8,625 bases of DNA from contig DJTQ01000435.1 of NCBI GenBank assembly GCA_002439285.1, forward strand, positions 1 to 8,625, written 5' to 3'. Below, in pieces: positions 1-6,269 of the stretch. A program made the translations under genes and the position numbers. The notes beneath the pieces were generated by a model. That model was not told the origin of the DNA, did not search any database, and saw only the letters and a program-made list of their open reading frames with translations. The stretch comes from Paenibacillaceae bacterium UBA6304. Lineage in GTDB: Bacteria; Bacillota; Bacilli; Paenibacillales; Paenibacillaceae. How positions within the stretch are numbered: position 1 is the stretch's first letter; each line of letters opens with the position of its first letter.

Positions 1-56
1 GAAAAGTGTCCACTATTTAAAAGACATTTTAAGCATTTTGTCTAACCCAGGGATAC
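1..56. repeat. Dispersed repeat, copy 1 (may extend left of the window)
   Basis: The first 28 bases are identical to 551-578, and similarity continues to about base 69 with scattered substitutions and small gaps. Possible nested pairing within the copy: GTGTCC (6-11) with GGATAC (51-56) using one G-U wobble, and AGAC (22-25) with GTCT (40-43). The copy begins at the window edge, so its true left end is unknown. Confidence 0.75.
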
Positions 57-119
57 AAAATCTGCTCATATAACGATTTAACTTAAGACTTCTCAAAATT
101 ACTGCCTATTCGCATCATT

Positions 120-262
120 ATTGATTCGTTATTGTCTCGTTGTCGTCTCGTTGCTGTCTCATTTTGCTTCATTGTTGTTCATGATCATTTATAATGACTA
201 CTTCCTTTATGTCTCGTTGTTCACATTCTTATTGCATTCTTATCGCGTCCTTAACGTATCTT
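120..262. repeat. Degenerate 11-bp periodic tract
   Basis: Imperfect units of 11 bases run head to tail: attgattcgtt (120), attgtctcgtt (131), gtcgtctcgtt (142), gctgtctcatt (153). After a blurred stretch, tatgtctcgtt appears at 208, exactly seven periods after 131. It is followed by cattcttattg (224) and cattcttatcg (235), again 11 apart. The plus strand is pyrimidine-rich throughout. The period is one DNA helical turn. I do not recognise a named element, and no reading frame explains it because 11 is not a multiple of three. Confidence 0.6.
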
Positions 263-402
263 TGTTTCTCCTAGTGGCTCATAATTGCCTATAAGTAGCT
301 CTTGATCGCCCTTCTTATGACCTTTCCAAATCAATTCGGCACTTCAAGATTTATTCAACAAGTTATCCTCGGGAAAAAGCCGCTTAACATGTCTCTACAG
401 GA

Positions 403-440
403 TGGACAAATCCATTGAAATGTCCACCTAAAAGTGGACA
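403..440. repeat. Overlapping TGGACA/TGTCCA inverted repeats, weak minus-strand terminator candidate
   Basis: TGGACA (403-408), TGTCCAC (421-427) and GTGGACA (434-440) form two alternative stems: 403-408 with 421-426, or the perfect 7-bp stem 421-427 with 434-440 around a 6-base loop. On the minus strand the second hairpin is followed only by TTTC, so it would be a weak terminator for the permease operon at best. The same TGTCC/GGACA word recurs in the other gaps of this window. Confidence 0.4.
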
Positions 441-550
441 CAGAGGGTATATTCCACACCCGAGTCAAAAAATCAATATTTAGCATTAACGCACTCTTTA
501 ATCACTATATACAGCCTTCTCAAAGAAAAGCATCCAAAATTGTCCTCACA

Positions 551-608
551 GAAAAGTGTCCACTATTTAAAAGACATTCCAGGCATTTCGTCTACCCCAC
601 GAGGACAC
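551..608. repeat. Dispersed repeat, copy 2
   Basis: Second copy of the element at 1-56, identical over its first 28 bases. Nested arms are GTGTCC (556-561) with GGACAC (603-608), and AGAC (572-575) with GTCT (590-593). A competing 7-bp inverted repeat, TGTCCTC (541-547) with GAGGACA (601-607), brackets it. A 10-bp perfect palindrome ATGTGCACAT follows at 614-623. The two copies, about 550 bp apart in direct orientation, could support recombination that removes the DNA between them. Confidence 0.75.
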
Positions 609-635
609 AGCAAATGTGCACATCTTCCCCGCCTG

Positions 636-734
636 CTTGAAGCCTGTAGAGTTGCCGCACTGGCACAATCAATTACTTGATACCTGCAGAATTGCCGCAC
701 TGGTACAATCAATTACTTGATGCCTGCGGAGTTG
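636..734 (-). repeat. 40-bp tandem repeat overlapping the 3' end of the last permease gene
   Basis: Units begin with cttga at 636, 676 and 716, exactly 40 bp apart. The units at 636-675 and 676-715 match at about 35 of 40 positions. The unit starting at 716 is the real gene end and matches over its first 20 or so bases. On the minus strand the repeated part encodes the permease's last residues (N-S-A-G-I-K) and its TAA stop (713-715). Downstream copies therefore carry another stop (673-675) in a similar context. This reads as serial duplication of the gene's 3' end. Confidence 0.8.
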
Positions 735-1537
735 CTGCCTTGCACAAAGTATTTCTCCGCGAACAAGAAGACGACCAGGATCGGAATGAGGCTCATGAGT
801 GCGGCGGCGACCATGTACTGCTCATTGCCGGACCATTGGCCGGCCATGGACAGGATGCCAATCGGCAGGGTGAAGTTTTCCTTGGAGGTCAGGAAAATGG
901 CCGGCGACAAAATTTCGTTCCACTTCGTCATGAAGGTGAAAACGGCTAATGTCGCAAATGTCGGTTTGCACATGGGCAGGAAGATGCGCCAATAAATCTG
1001 GATCGGATTGCAACCGTCCAGCTTGGCCGATTCCTCGTAATCTTTTGGAATGGCCAGAAATGCCTGGCGCATCAGGAAGATACCAAACGGCTGGGCTAGC
1101 CACTCGATAATCCATAGTGGAGTCAGGGTATCCAACATGTGCAGCGATTTGAAAATAACGAATTGCGGAATGATCAAGACGACCGGCGGAATCATCATGG
1201 TGCCGAGCACGATGAGAAACAGTGTATTTTTTAGCGGAAACTTCAGTCTCGCGAATGCGTACGCCACCATGGAACAGGAGAACAGAGCGCCGATTACGGA
1301 CAACACTGTGACAATGACGCTATTGGCCGTGTATTGTCCGAACGGACCCAGTTTCCAGACTTCGGCGTAATTGTTCCATTGAATGGGATCCGGGATCCAT
1401 TGGGGCGGCACCTTGGTGTACTGAGCGTAAGTCTTCAAAGAGTTGAAGACGGTAGTAAGGAACGGCATCACCATGATCAGAGAGCTGAGGATGATGACGG
1501 TGTATCCGGCGATTTTTCGAAATTGGTTCAGCTTCAT
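713..1537 (-). CDS. Carbohydrate ABC transporter permease, MalG-like (CUT1)
   Basis: Inner-membrane subunit of a binding-protein-dependent sugar importer, partner of the permease at 1557-2534. The predicted protein is 274 residues, usual for the MalG side of CUT1 systems. It has about six hydrophobic segments, the first near residues 11-31 and the last near 240-260. The EAA loop that docks the ATPase is at residues 167-188: YEESAKLDG, then a conserved proline at 188. The tail FAEKYFVQG is typical of this family. I chose ATG at 1537 because GGGAGGAG sits 7 bases upstream; the open frame continues to 1651, but that extension overlaps the upstream permease and lacks hydrophobic or family-like sequence. 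The gap to the upstream gene is 19 bp, so the two are surely co-transcribed. The 3' end is the source of the 40-bp tandem repeat downstream. The sugar transported is unknown. Confidence 0.95.
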   Translation of the reverse strand: MKLNQFRKIAGYTVIILSSLIMVMPFLTTVFNSLKTYAQYTKVPPQWIPDPIQWNNYAEVWKLGPFGQYTANSVIVTVLSVIGALFSCSMVAYAFARLKFPLKNTLFLIVLGTMMIPPVVLIIPQFVIFKSLHMLDTLTPLWIIEWLAQPFGIFLMRQAFLAIPKDYEESAKLDGCNPIQIYWRIFLPMCKPTFATLAVFTFMTKWNEILSPAIFLTSKENFTLPIGILSMAGQWSGNEQYMVAAALMSLIPILVVFLFAEKYFVQGSNSAGIK

Positions 1538-1556
1538 GACAGGACTCCTCCCTTCC

Positions 1557-2534
1557 TCATTCGTAATGAACCCATTTTTTCTGCAAAACCATTTGGACAA
1601 CGGTAAGCAAGAACAAGATGATGAACAGTACCCAGGCGATCGCGGATGCATAGCCCATCCGCAGGAACGAGAATCCTTCCTGATACAAATAGATCATGAG
1701 CACGAGACTCGCTTTATGAGGCCCGCCAGCCGAAGAAGCATCCATTGCGCCTCCAGTCATAACGTAGATTTGTTCAAATGCTTGAAACGTGGAAATCGTG
1801 CTTAAGATGAGCACCAGGAATGTCGTCCCGGAGATGAGGGGGACGGTAATGTTGAGAAACTTGCGGAAGGTGCCTGCTCCGTCAATTTCCGCGGCCTCAT
1901 ACACATCGTTAGGAACATTTTGCAACCCCGCCAGAAAGATGACCATAATGTAGCCGATACCTTTCCAAACCGCGATCAGTACAAGCAGGGGGATGACGAG
2001 ATGCTCGTCTTGAAGCCATTTTTGCGGATCGAGGCCTATTTTGATCAGGAACGAATTGGCGAACCCGAATCTAGGGTTAAAAATCGCATCCGACACGTAC
2101 ATGATGACGGTCCAGGAAGATATTACGGGAAGAAAATGCGCCAGCCGGAACAGTTTTAACGCACGCAGTTTCTGGTTCAGTGCTGCTGCCAGAATTAGCG
2201 CGAGAACGGTTTGCAGCGGTACAAACAAGATCGTGAAATAGAGCGTATTCCACAGCGCCTTCCAAAACACAGACTCATTAAACAGCTTCGTATAGTTATC
2301 GAGCCCCGTCCATTGGGGAGGATTCAGAATATCGTAATTCGAAAAGCTGAAATAAAGTGAAGCGAGCAGCGAGCCAAGTACAAAAACGATAAAATGGATG
2401 AGATAAGGGGTCACCATCAGGAGCCCCCACTTCCCATCGCTATTCAGTTTACTTTTGCGGATTTTCCCGGGTAAAGGTCTGCTGCTTCGGCCCCCTTTAG
2501 CCCTTACAGTTTCTGTGTTTTCTACCATGCTCAT
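1557..2534 (-). CDS. Sugar ABC transporter permease, MalF-like (CUT1)
   Basis: Inner-membrane subunit paired with the MalG-like protein just downstream. It is about 325 residues. A basic cytoplasmic N-terminus (roughly residues 10-35, rich in Arg and Lys) precedes six likely membrane spans. The EAA motif, YEAAEIDGAG, begins near residue 212 and is followed by a conserved Pro near 232. WTGLDNYTKLF after the first span is typical of this permease family. The start is uncertain: GTG at 2537, ATG at 2534 and ATG at 2528 are all in frame, and none has a strong Shine-Dalgarno, only GAAAG before 2534. That weak initiation, plus the structured 134-bp gap behind the binding-protein gene, suggests lower expression of the permeases than of the lipoprotein. 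No ATP-binding subunit is encoded nearby, as is common in Firmicutes that share an MsmX-type ATPase. Confidence 0.94.
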   Translation of the reverse strand: MSMVENTETVRAKGGRSSRPLPGKIRKSKLNSDGKWGLLMVTPYLIHFIVFVLGSLLASLYFSFSNYDILNPPQWTGLDNYTKLFNESVFWKALWNTLYFTILFVPLQTVLALILAAALNQKLRALKLFRLAHFLPVISSWTVIMYVSDAIFNPRFGFANSFLIKIGLDPQKWLQDEHLVIPLLVLIAVWKGIGYIMVIFLAGLQNVPNDVYEAAEIDGAGTFRKFLNITVPLISGTTFLVLILSTISTFQAFEQIYVMTGGAMDASSAGGPHKASLVLMIYLYQEGFSFLRMGYASAIAWVLFIILFLLTVVQMVLQKKWVHYE

Positions 2535-2668
2535 CACACTTTCTGTAGCGATTTAAGGGGACGGGAGCCCTTTGCTACCTGCCGTTTTTGAACAGCACAG
2601 TTCAGAGCCCCCGCCTTCGGACAGTGCAGTGCAGTATTGTTCAGTGTCCCCGCGCTCTTTATCCTAGC
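2535..2668 (-). promoter_or_regulatory. Structured gap between binding-protein and permease genes
   Basis: This 134-bp transcribed spacer contains an 8-bp stem with one mismatch (2619-2626 with 2642-2649), a TGAAC/GTTCA stem (2589-2593 with 2600-2604) and a long-range GGGGAC/GTCCCC pairing (2557-2562 with 2646-2651). Two 20-base segments, 2593-2612 and 2632-2651, match at 15 of 20 positions and are 39 bp apart, so part of the spacer arose by duplication. No T-run follows, so it is not a clear terminator. By analogy with other ABC operons such structures can protect the upstream binding-protein message from decay or reduce read-through; this is inference. Confidence 0.5.
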
Positions 2669-4027
2669 CTATTTTTTGTAGAATTCGTCCAGAACCTGCT
2701 GTACCTCGATATCCGCCTGTTTCAGCGCCTGATCGGCCGGTATTTCTCCTTCGAACGCCCGGTTGATGTTGTCGTTGAACTTTCCGACCCATTCGCTCCA
2801 TACCGCATTGACGTCCAGTGTTCCGGCAAACTCGAAGCTATCAAGGAACGCCTGTTTATTTTCAGGCTTTCCGCTTAAAAACTCCTCGGAATTCGCCACC
2901 GACTTTTTCACGGGAACCGCTTCGCCCAGGGAAGCCCATTCCTTCTGTACATCATCTTCGGTCGCCCAGAATTTCACCCATTCCCAAGCCGCATCGCCTT
3001 TGGCCCCTTCGGCCTTCTTATTGATGACCCAGGAGTTCGCGATGACCGGCGAAAAGCGTTTGCCGTCCGGCCCCTTCGGCAGCAGGGTCACATCATAGTT
3101 CAAATCCGCCGCATTGGCATCGATCGTCCGGGCATAAATCCCGATCCGCATCGCAGCGGCCTTGCTCGGGAATGGCGCCATGTTGCTCTGGAAGCTTTTC
3201 AGATCGGAAGGTGTCGGCAACAATTCCCGCTGCATACCGTCCACAATCCAGTCCAATGCCTGTTTGTTTTCCGGCGTATTGATAACCGACTTCGTAAGCG
3301 TCTCGTCTAGAACGCCGCCGCCATACGATTTCAGCACCGTCATCCAGCCCTCCGTAATACTGAAGAAGGTAAGCCCGTACTGGCTCACTTTATTCTTTTC
3401 AAAGGCCGAGTCATTCGCGTATTTCCCGTTGGAATCCTTGGTCAGTTTCTCGGCAGTCGCCTTTAAATCGTCCCACGTCCAATCTTCGGTCGGATATTCC
3501 ACCTTCGCCTCGTCGAACATATCCTTGTTATAATAGAGCACCGCAATCTGGATGCCCTGCGGCACGCCCCAATACTTTCCGTTCGCATCTTTATTGAAGT
3601 CCAGGCCGAAATAGTCATCCTTGTTCAAATCTTGCTCGATTAGGGAGGTCAGGTCTTTCAGTACTCCGCGCTCTGCATATTTCGGTACGAGTACCCCGTC
3701 CGACAACCACAGATCCGGCGCACTTTCAGCTGCAATCTGCGTGTCGAGCTTCTGAAAAAACTGATTATATGGAGATGATTCCGTCTTGATCGTAATATTA
3801 GGATGCTCGGCTTGGAATTTATCGATCAACTCTTGCATTTTGGCATCAGACTGGGCGGAAGAATAAAAACCGAGCTTGAGCTCCACCTTTTCTTCTTTTC
3901 CACCTTTATCGCCGTTGCCCCCGTTTCCCGATTTGGTTTTCCCGTCAGAACAGGCTGTCAGTAGCAGTGCGGATACCAGGGTTAAACTGAGCAAGAAAGT
4001 ACCCCACGATTTAAACTTCCTTTTCAT
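2669..4027 (-). CDS. Extracellular sugar-binding lipoprotein (CUT1, SBP family 1)
   Basis: Captures the transported oligosaccharide outside the cell and delivers it to the two permeases encoded downstream. It has 452 residues, usual for CUT1 binding proteins. The N-terminus is a lipoprotein signal: basic MKRKFK, a hydrophobic stretch (about 10-24), and lipobox LLTAC with Cys26 as the lipidated residue. A flexible Gly/Lys/Asp-rich linker (27-47) precedes the folded domain. Beta-strand VELKLGFYSS, helix AKMQELIDKFQAEHP and the PDLWLSDG segment (104-111) are standard features of the family. The start ATG has AGGGGGG 6 bases upstream. A cre-like box lies 34-49 bp upstream and a triple 11-bp repeat about 108-140 bp upstream, so this gene probably has its own catabolite-controlled promoter in addition to read-through from the enzyme genes. 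The ligand is unknown; the neighbouring lyase suggests an acidic oligosaccharide. Confidence 0.96.
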   Translation of the reverse strand: MKRKFKSWGTFLLSLTLVSALLLTACSDGKTKSGNGGNGDKGGKEEKVELKLGFYSSAQSDAKMQELIDKFQAEHPNITIKTESSPYNQFFQKLDTQIAAESAPDLWLSDGVLVPKYAERGVLKDLTSLIEQDLNKDDYFGLDFNKDANGKYWGVPQGIQIAVLYYNKDMFDEAKVEYPTEDWTWDDLKATAEKLTKDSNGKYANDSAFEKNKVSQYGLTFFSITEGWMTVLKSYGGGVLDETLTKSVINTPENKQALDWIVDGMQRELLPTPSDLKSFQSNMAPFPSKAAAMRIGIYARTIDANAADLNYDVTLLPKGPDGKRFSPVIANSWVINKKAEGAKGDAAWEWVKFWATEDDVQKEWASLGEAVPVKKSVANSEEFLSGKPENKQAFLDSFEFAGTLDVNAVWSEWVGKFNDNINRAFEGEIPADQALKQADIEVQQVLDEFYKK

Positions 4028-4060
4028 TGCTTGCCCCCCTAATCATTGAGTTTCCCACAA

Positions 4061-4076
4061 AATAAAGCGCTTTCTA
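4061..4076 (-). promoter_or_regulatory. cre-like box (putative CcpA site) upstream of the binding-protein gene
   Basis: AAAGCGCTTT (4064-4073) is a perfect palindrome and matches the core of the Bacillus CcpA consensus WTGNAARCGYWWNCAW; about three flanking positions differ. It lies 34-49 bp upstream of the ATG at 4027, a position compatible with repression by CcpA when preferred sugars are present. I could not assign a convincing -35/-10 pair in this gap. Confidence 0.6.
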
Positions 4077-4134
4077 ATAATTGTGACTAAATTGTGAACT
4101 TAACTTAAAGGTAAGGTGTTCAACATTAAAGGTC

Positions 4135-4167
4135 AATGTCCTTTAAATGTCCTTTAAATGTCCGTAA
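4135..4167. repeat. Three 11-bp direct repeats upstream of the transporter genes
   Basis: aatgtccttta occurs at 4135-4145 and 4146-4156, then aatgtccgtaa at 4157-4167. The first repeat also forms an inverted repeat with TTAAAGG (4126-4132) around CCTTTAA (4140-4146); another TTAAAGG is at 4105-4111. The array is 108-140 bp upstream of the binding-protein ATG, with one-helical-turn spacing. That position and phasing suit an activator or multimeric regulator site, but no regulator gene is in the window. Confidence 0.55.
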
Positions 4168-4183
4168 TCTCCTTATATGACGA

Positions 4184-6238
4184 TTAAACCTTAACGATAT
4201 AAGCATCTTCTAACTTACCAATAGGGTAGTCGCTTTCACGCACCAGCAGTACTTCTCCGGTCATATGCTTTTCCGCAAATTGAAATCCACGGGCACCCTG
4301 ATGGGAAAAAAGGACGTGAACACGTTCCTCCCCGTGTTGAATCGTCAGTGCTGTTGCCAGTTCTTCCGGAACGGGATTGCCATAACTGTCCAACACCTCG
4401 ATTTGTGAAATCTCGGGCTGGTCACAGTCCAGGGTGCGGCACGGATATAGCAAGGTCACAAATTTGGTAAGCCCGCTCCCTGTTTGCCGGAACGTTGCTT
4501 TGAGCGAGGGGGACTTATGGTTATAATCCCGTGCTACCCATGACGAATCCACCCTCGGCTCTACCGGGGTAACCGGAATGATCCGCAGCGCCGGCTCTTG
4601 CTTTGAACTTGAGGCAAGCACCGTTCCGTCAGGTTTCACTTCAACGTCCAATCCTTCGGCAAAATGAAACGGCAATATATATTCATGCTCTCCGCGAGAT
4701 CTGCATGTATCGACGACAATCCAGTAATCCGGCTTGACGAATAGAACCTGCCTCCGGACCAGAACCGGATCTTCAAGCCGCAAGTAACCGTCATGACATG
4801 CCTGGACATAATCATAGGCTTTCGTCTCCGAGCTCCAGAAACGGTCCAACGGATTCGCCACTTGCCTCCAGTTCCAGGAGTCCACGTACTGCGAAATCGT
4901 CTCTCCGTCCACGGCCAGCGTGTTATGCTGCAGGGACACTTTAAAATATTGCCTGAACTCATTCTCCATGTATGTGTGCCGGCCCGGATCGGTCAAAAAC
5001 TCTCTGCCGAACGCAAACAGACTGATATGCAGCAAATCGTCGTGTCCGTGCGCACGTATGACATCCATATGACCGGCGTCAAACACCAAATATCGGGCAT
5101 CCCGATTCCAATCGGTTCTCATCACATAGTAGCCGCTGTGCGCCATTTCCACCGAGACTGGTTCGGGGTCCTGTATGTCTAACTGCTCATAGCGTTTGTA
5201 GCCCTTTTCTCCGAAGAACCAGATTCCTTCGTAATCCAGCTTGCCGTAACCCATACGCTTTAGATCACCTCTTGCGAACAAAACAGCTCCGCGTGTCAGC
5301 ACATCCCGAATATCGGTTCCGTCGCTGTCTCCGAGCATCGGCTGACGGCCGTCCGGCTGCACCAGGGCAATCGAGCCACTGTACATGCGGTCCAACGTAT
5401 CTCGTAGCTCCGGAGGCAGCGATACATCGTTAAGTTCAGCGAGCCATACCGATTCAAACAGGCAGTGCAACACTTCATGGTGGTACATTGTACACTGTTC
5501 GTTATGCATGCCATCCTCAAATACCTGCACCGGGCACATTTCGGCCAATCTTCGCACCGCCTGTTTCAGCCACGCCTCCGACTCTCCGATTTCAGGGAAC
5601 ATCAGCGCAATCTGGAACAGGCCATTCGTTTCGAGGAATCCCCAGTTGCTCTGCCGGTCATGCGGCGTATAGGCAATATTCAGGTACATGCCATGCCGCT
5701 GAACGGCTTCCAGGAATAAGTTCTCTTCCTCACTTTGCCACAACGCAGATTCCCGAACGCAAAAATACCCCTTCAGCCAATTCACGATCCGAATTCCGCT
5801 GTCCAGCTTACGCCATGTATCCTTGACGTTATAGGCCTGCTTCGCGCTGGCGAGTACTTCCTCCTCCGTCAACGGATTTTGCCGAATCCAATCCTTCATT
5901 AGTGAAATGTACGCGCCTGCGTATTTTTCGTCTCCGGTCAGCCAATAGGCCTGCCCCAGCTCGCTCATATACCTCGCCCGGTTCAGCATCACCATCCACT
6001 CGATGTCTTCATTATGGCGATAGCCCCAGTCGATCCCTTCCGGAAAAGCCACCTCGGTTTCACAGCGTTCCATATCCCAACGGTGCGTATAAATAAACGT
6101 GTTGCGGCAAGCAAGATCGGCCCGATGCAGTACTTCGGCAACTTCCTCCGGCCATTCGCTTAAACAGGTATCCACAATAAACGAACGATCCGATGTCTCC
6201 CAAAAGAACACCCTGTCATCCCGTGTTGCCGGATTCAT
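4184..6238 (-). CDS. Heparinase II/III family protein, probable cytoplasmic oligosaccharide lyase
   Basis: Predicted polysaccharide/oligosaccharide lyase of the heparinase II/III fold, which cleaves uronic-acid-containing glycans by beta-elimination to give unsaturated products. It has 684 residues counted from ATG at 6238 (in-frame TTG at 6241; AGGGGAG lies 5 bases before the ATG). The N-terminal half (about 30-340) looks like the alpha/alpha toroid, with SNWGFLETNGLF (197-208) and MYHHEVLHCLFE (251-262). The C-terminal beta-sandwich begins near 365 and contains HGHDD (397-401), FLTDPG (414-419) and QHNTLAVDG (437-445), all positions typical of the family. Many members have an Asn-His pair at the first motif; here it is Asn-Trp. 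No signal peptide or anchor is visible, so it should act inside the cell on imported oligosaccharides. It lies 31 bp after the aldolase-like gene and before the transporter. The family assignment is secure; substrate and activity are not. Confidence 0.9.
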   Translation of the reverse strand: MNPATRDDRVFFWETSDRSFIVDTCLSEWPEEVAEVLHRADLACRNTFIYTHRWDMERCETEVAFPEGIDWGYRHNEDIEWMVMLNRARYMSELGQAYWLTGDEKYAGAYISLMKDWIRQNPLTEEEVLASAKQAYNVKDTWRKLDSGIRIVNWLKGYFCVRESALWQSEEENLFLEAVQRHGMYLNIAYTPHDRQSNWGFLETNGLFQIALMFPEIGESEAWLKQAVRRLAEMCPVQVFEDGMHNEQCTMYHHEVLHCLFESVWLAELNDVSLPPELRDTLDRMYSGSIALVQPDGRQPMLGDSDGTDIRDVLTRGAVLFARGDLKRMGYGKLDYEGIWFFGEKGYKRYEQLDIQDPEPVSVEMAHSGYYVMRTDWNRDARYLVFDAGHMDVIRAHGHDDLLHISLFAFGREFLTDPGRHTYMENEFRQYFKVSLQHNTLAVDGETISQYVDSWNWRQVANPLDRFWSSETKAYDYVQACHDGYLRLEDPVLVRRQVLFVKPDYWIVVDTCRSRGEHEYILPFHFAEGLDVEVKPDGTVLASSSKQEPALRIIPVTPVEPRVDSSWVARDYNHKSPSLKATFRQTGSGLTKFVTLLYPCRTLDCDQPEISQIEVLDSYGNPVPEELATALTIQHGEERVHVLFSHQGARGFQFAEKHMTGEVLLVRESDYPIGKLEDAYIVKV

Positions 6239-6269
6239 CAACTCTCCCCTTTCTTTTCCGCAAAATACC

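Larger units (their letters stand above)
1..712. other. Gene-free AT-rich intergenic region rich in repeats
   Basis: About 700 bases downstream of the last permease gene without a convincing coding region. The short open frames here, such as 434-640 on the plus strand, start at non-ATG codons, lack a ribosome binding site and run through repeat copies. The base composition is clearly more AT-rich than the genes to the right. It holds a dispersed repeat at both ends (1-56 and 551-608), a degenerate 11-bp periodic tract (about 120-262), TGTCC/GGACA inverted repeats (403-440) and 40-bp tandem units (636-715). I see no strong intrinsic terminator for the minus-strand operon; the best candidate is the weak hairpin at 421-440. 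Confidence 0.7.

Noticed and set aside
120..262. CRISPR array
   Set aside because: The units are 11 bp, degenerate and without spacers; no cas gene is present.
434..640. Open frame of 68 codons on the plus strand in the left intergenic region
   Set aside because: It starts at GTG without a ribosome binding site, runs through the dispersed repeat, and the other repeat copy has an in-frame stop, so coding is not supported.
636..715. Phage or plasmid attachment site or a CRISPR-like 40-mer
   Set aside because: The repeat is contiguous, contains the permease stop and is best explained as duplication of the gene's 3' end; no integrase is nearby.
1538..1651. N-terminal extension of the MalG-like permease
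   Set aside because: It overlaps the upstream permease in another frame; a strong Shine-Dalgarno precedes ATG 1537 and the protein from there matches the family length.
4636..4962. Minus-strand open frame of 108 codons inside the lyase gene
   Set aside because: It is an alternative-frame shadow of the heparinase-like gene, whose own frame shows clear family motifs through this region.
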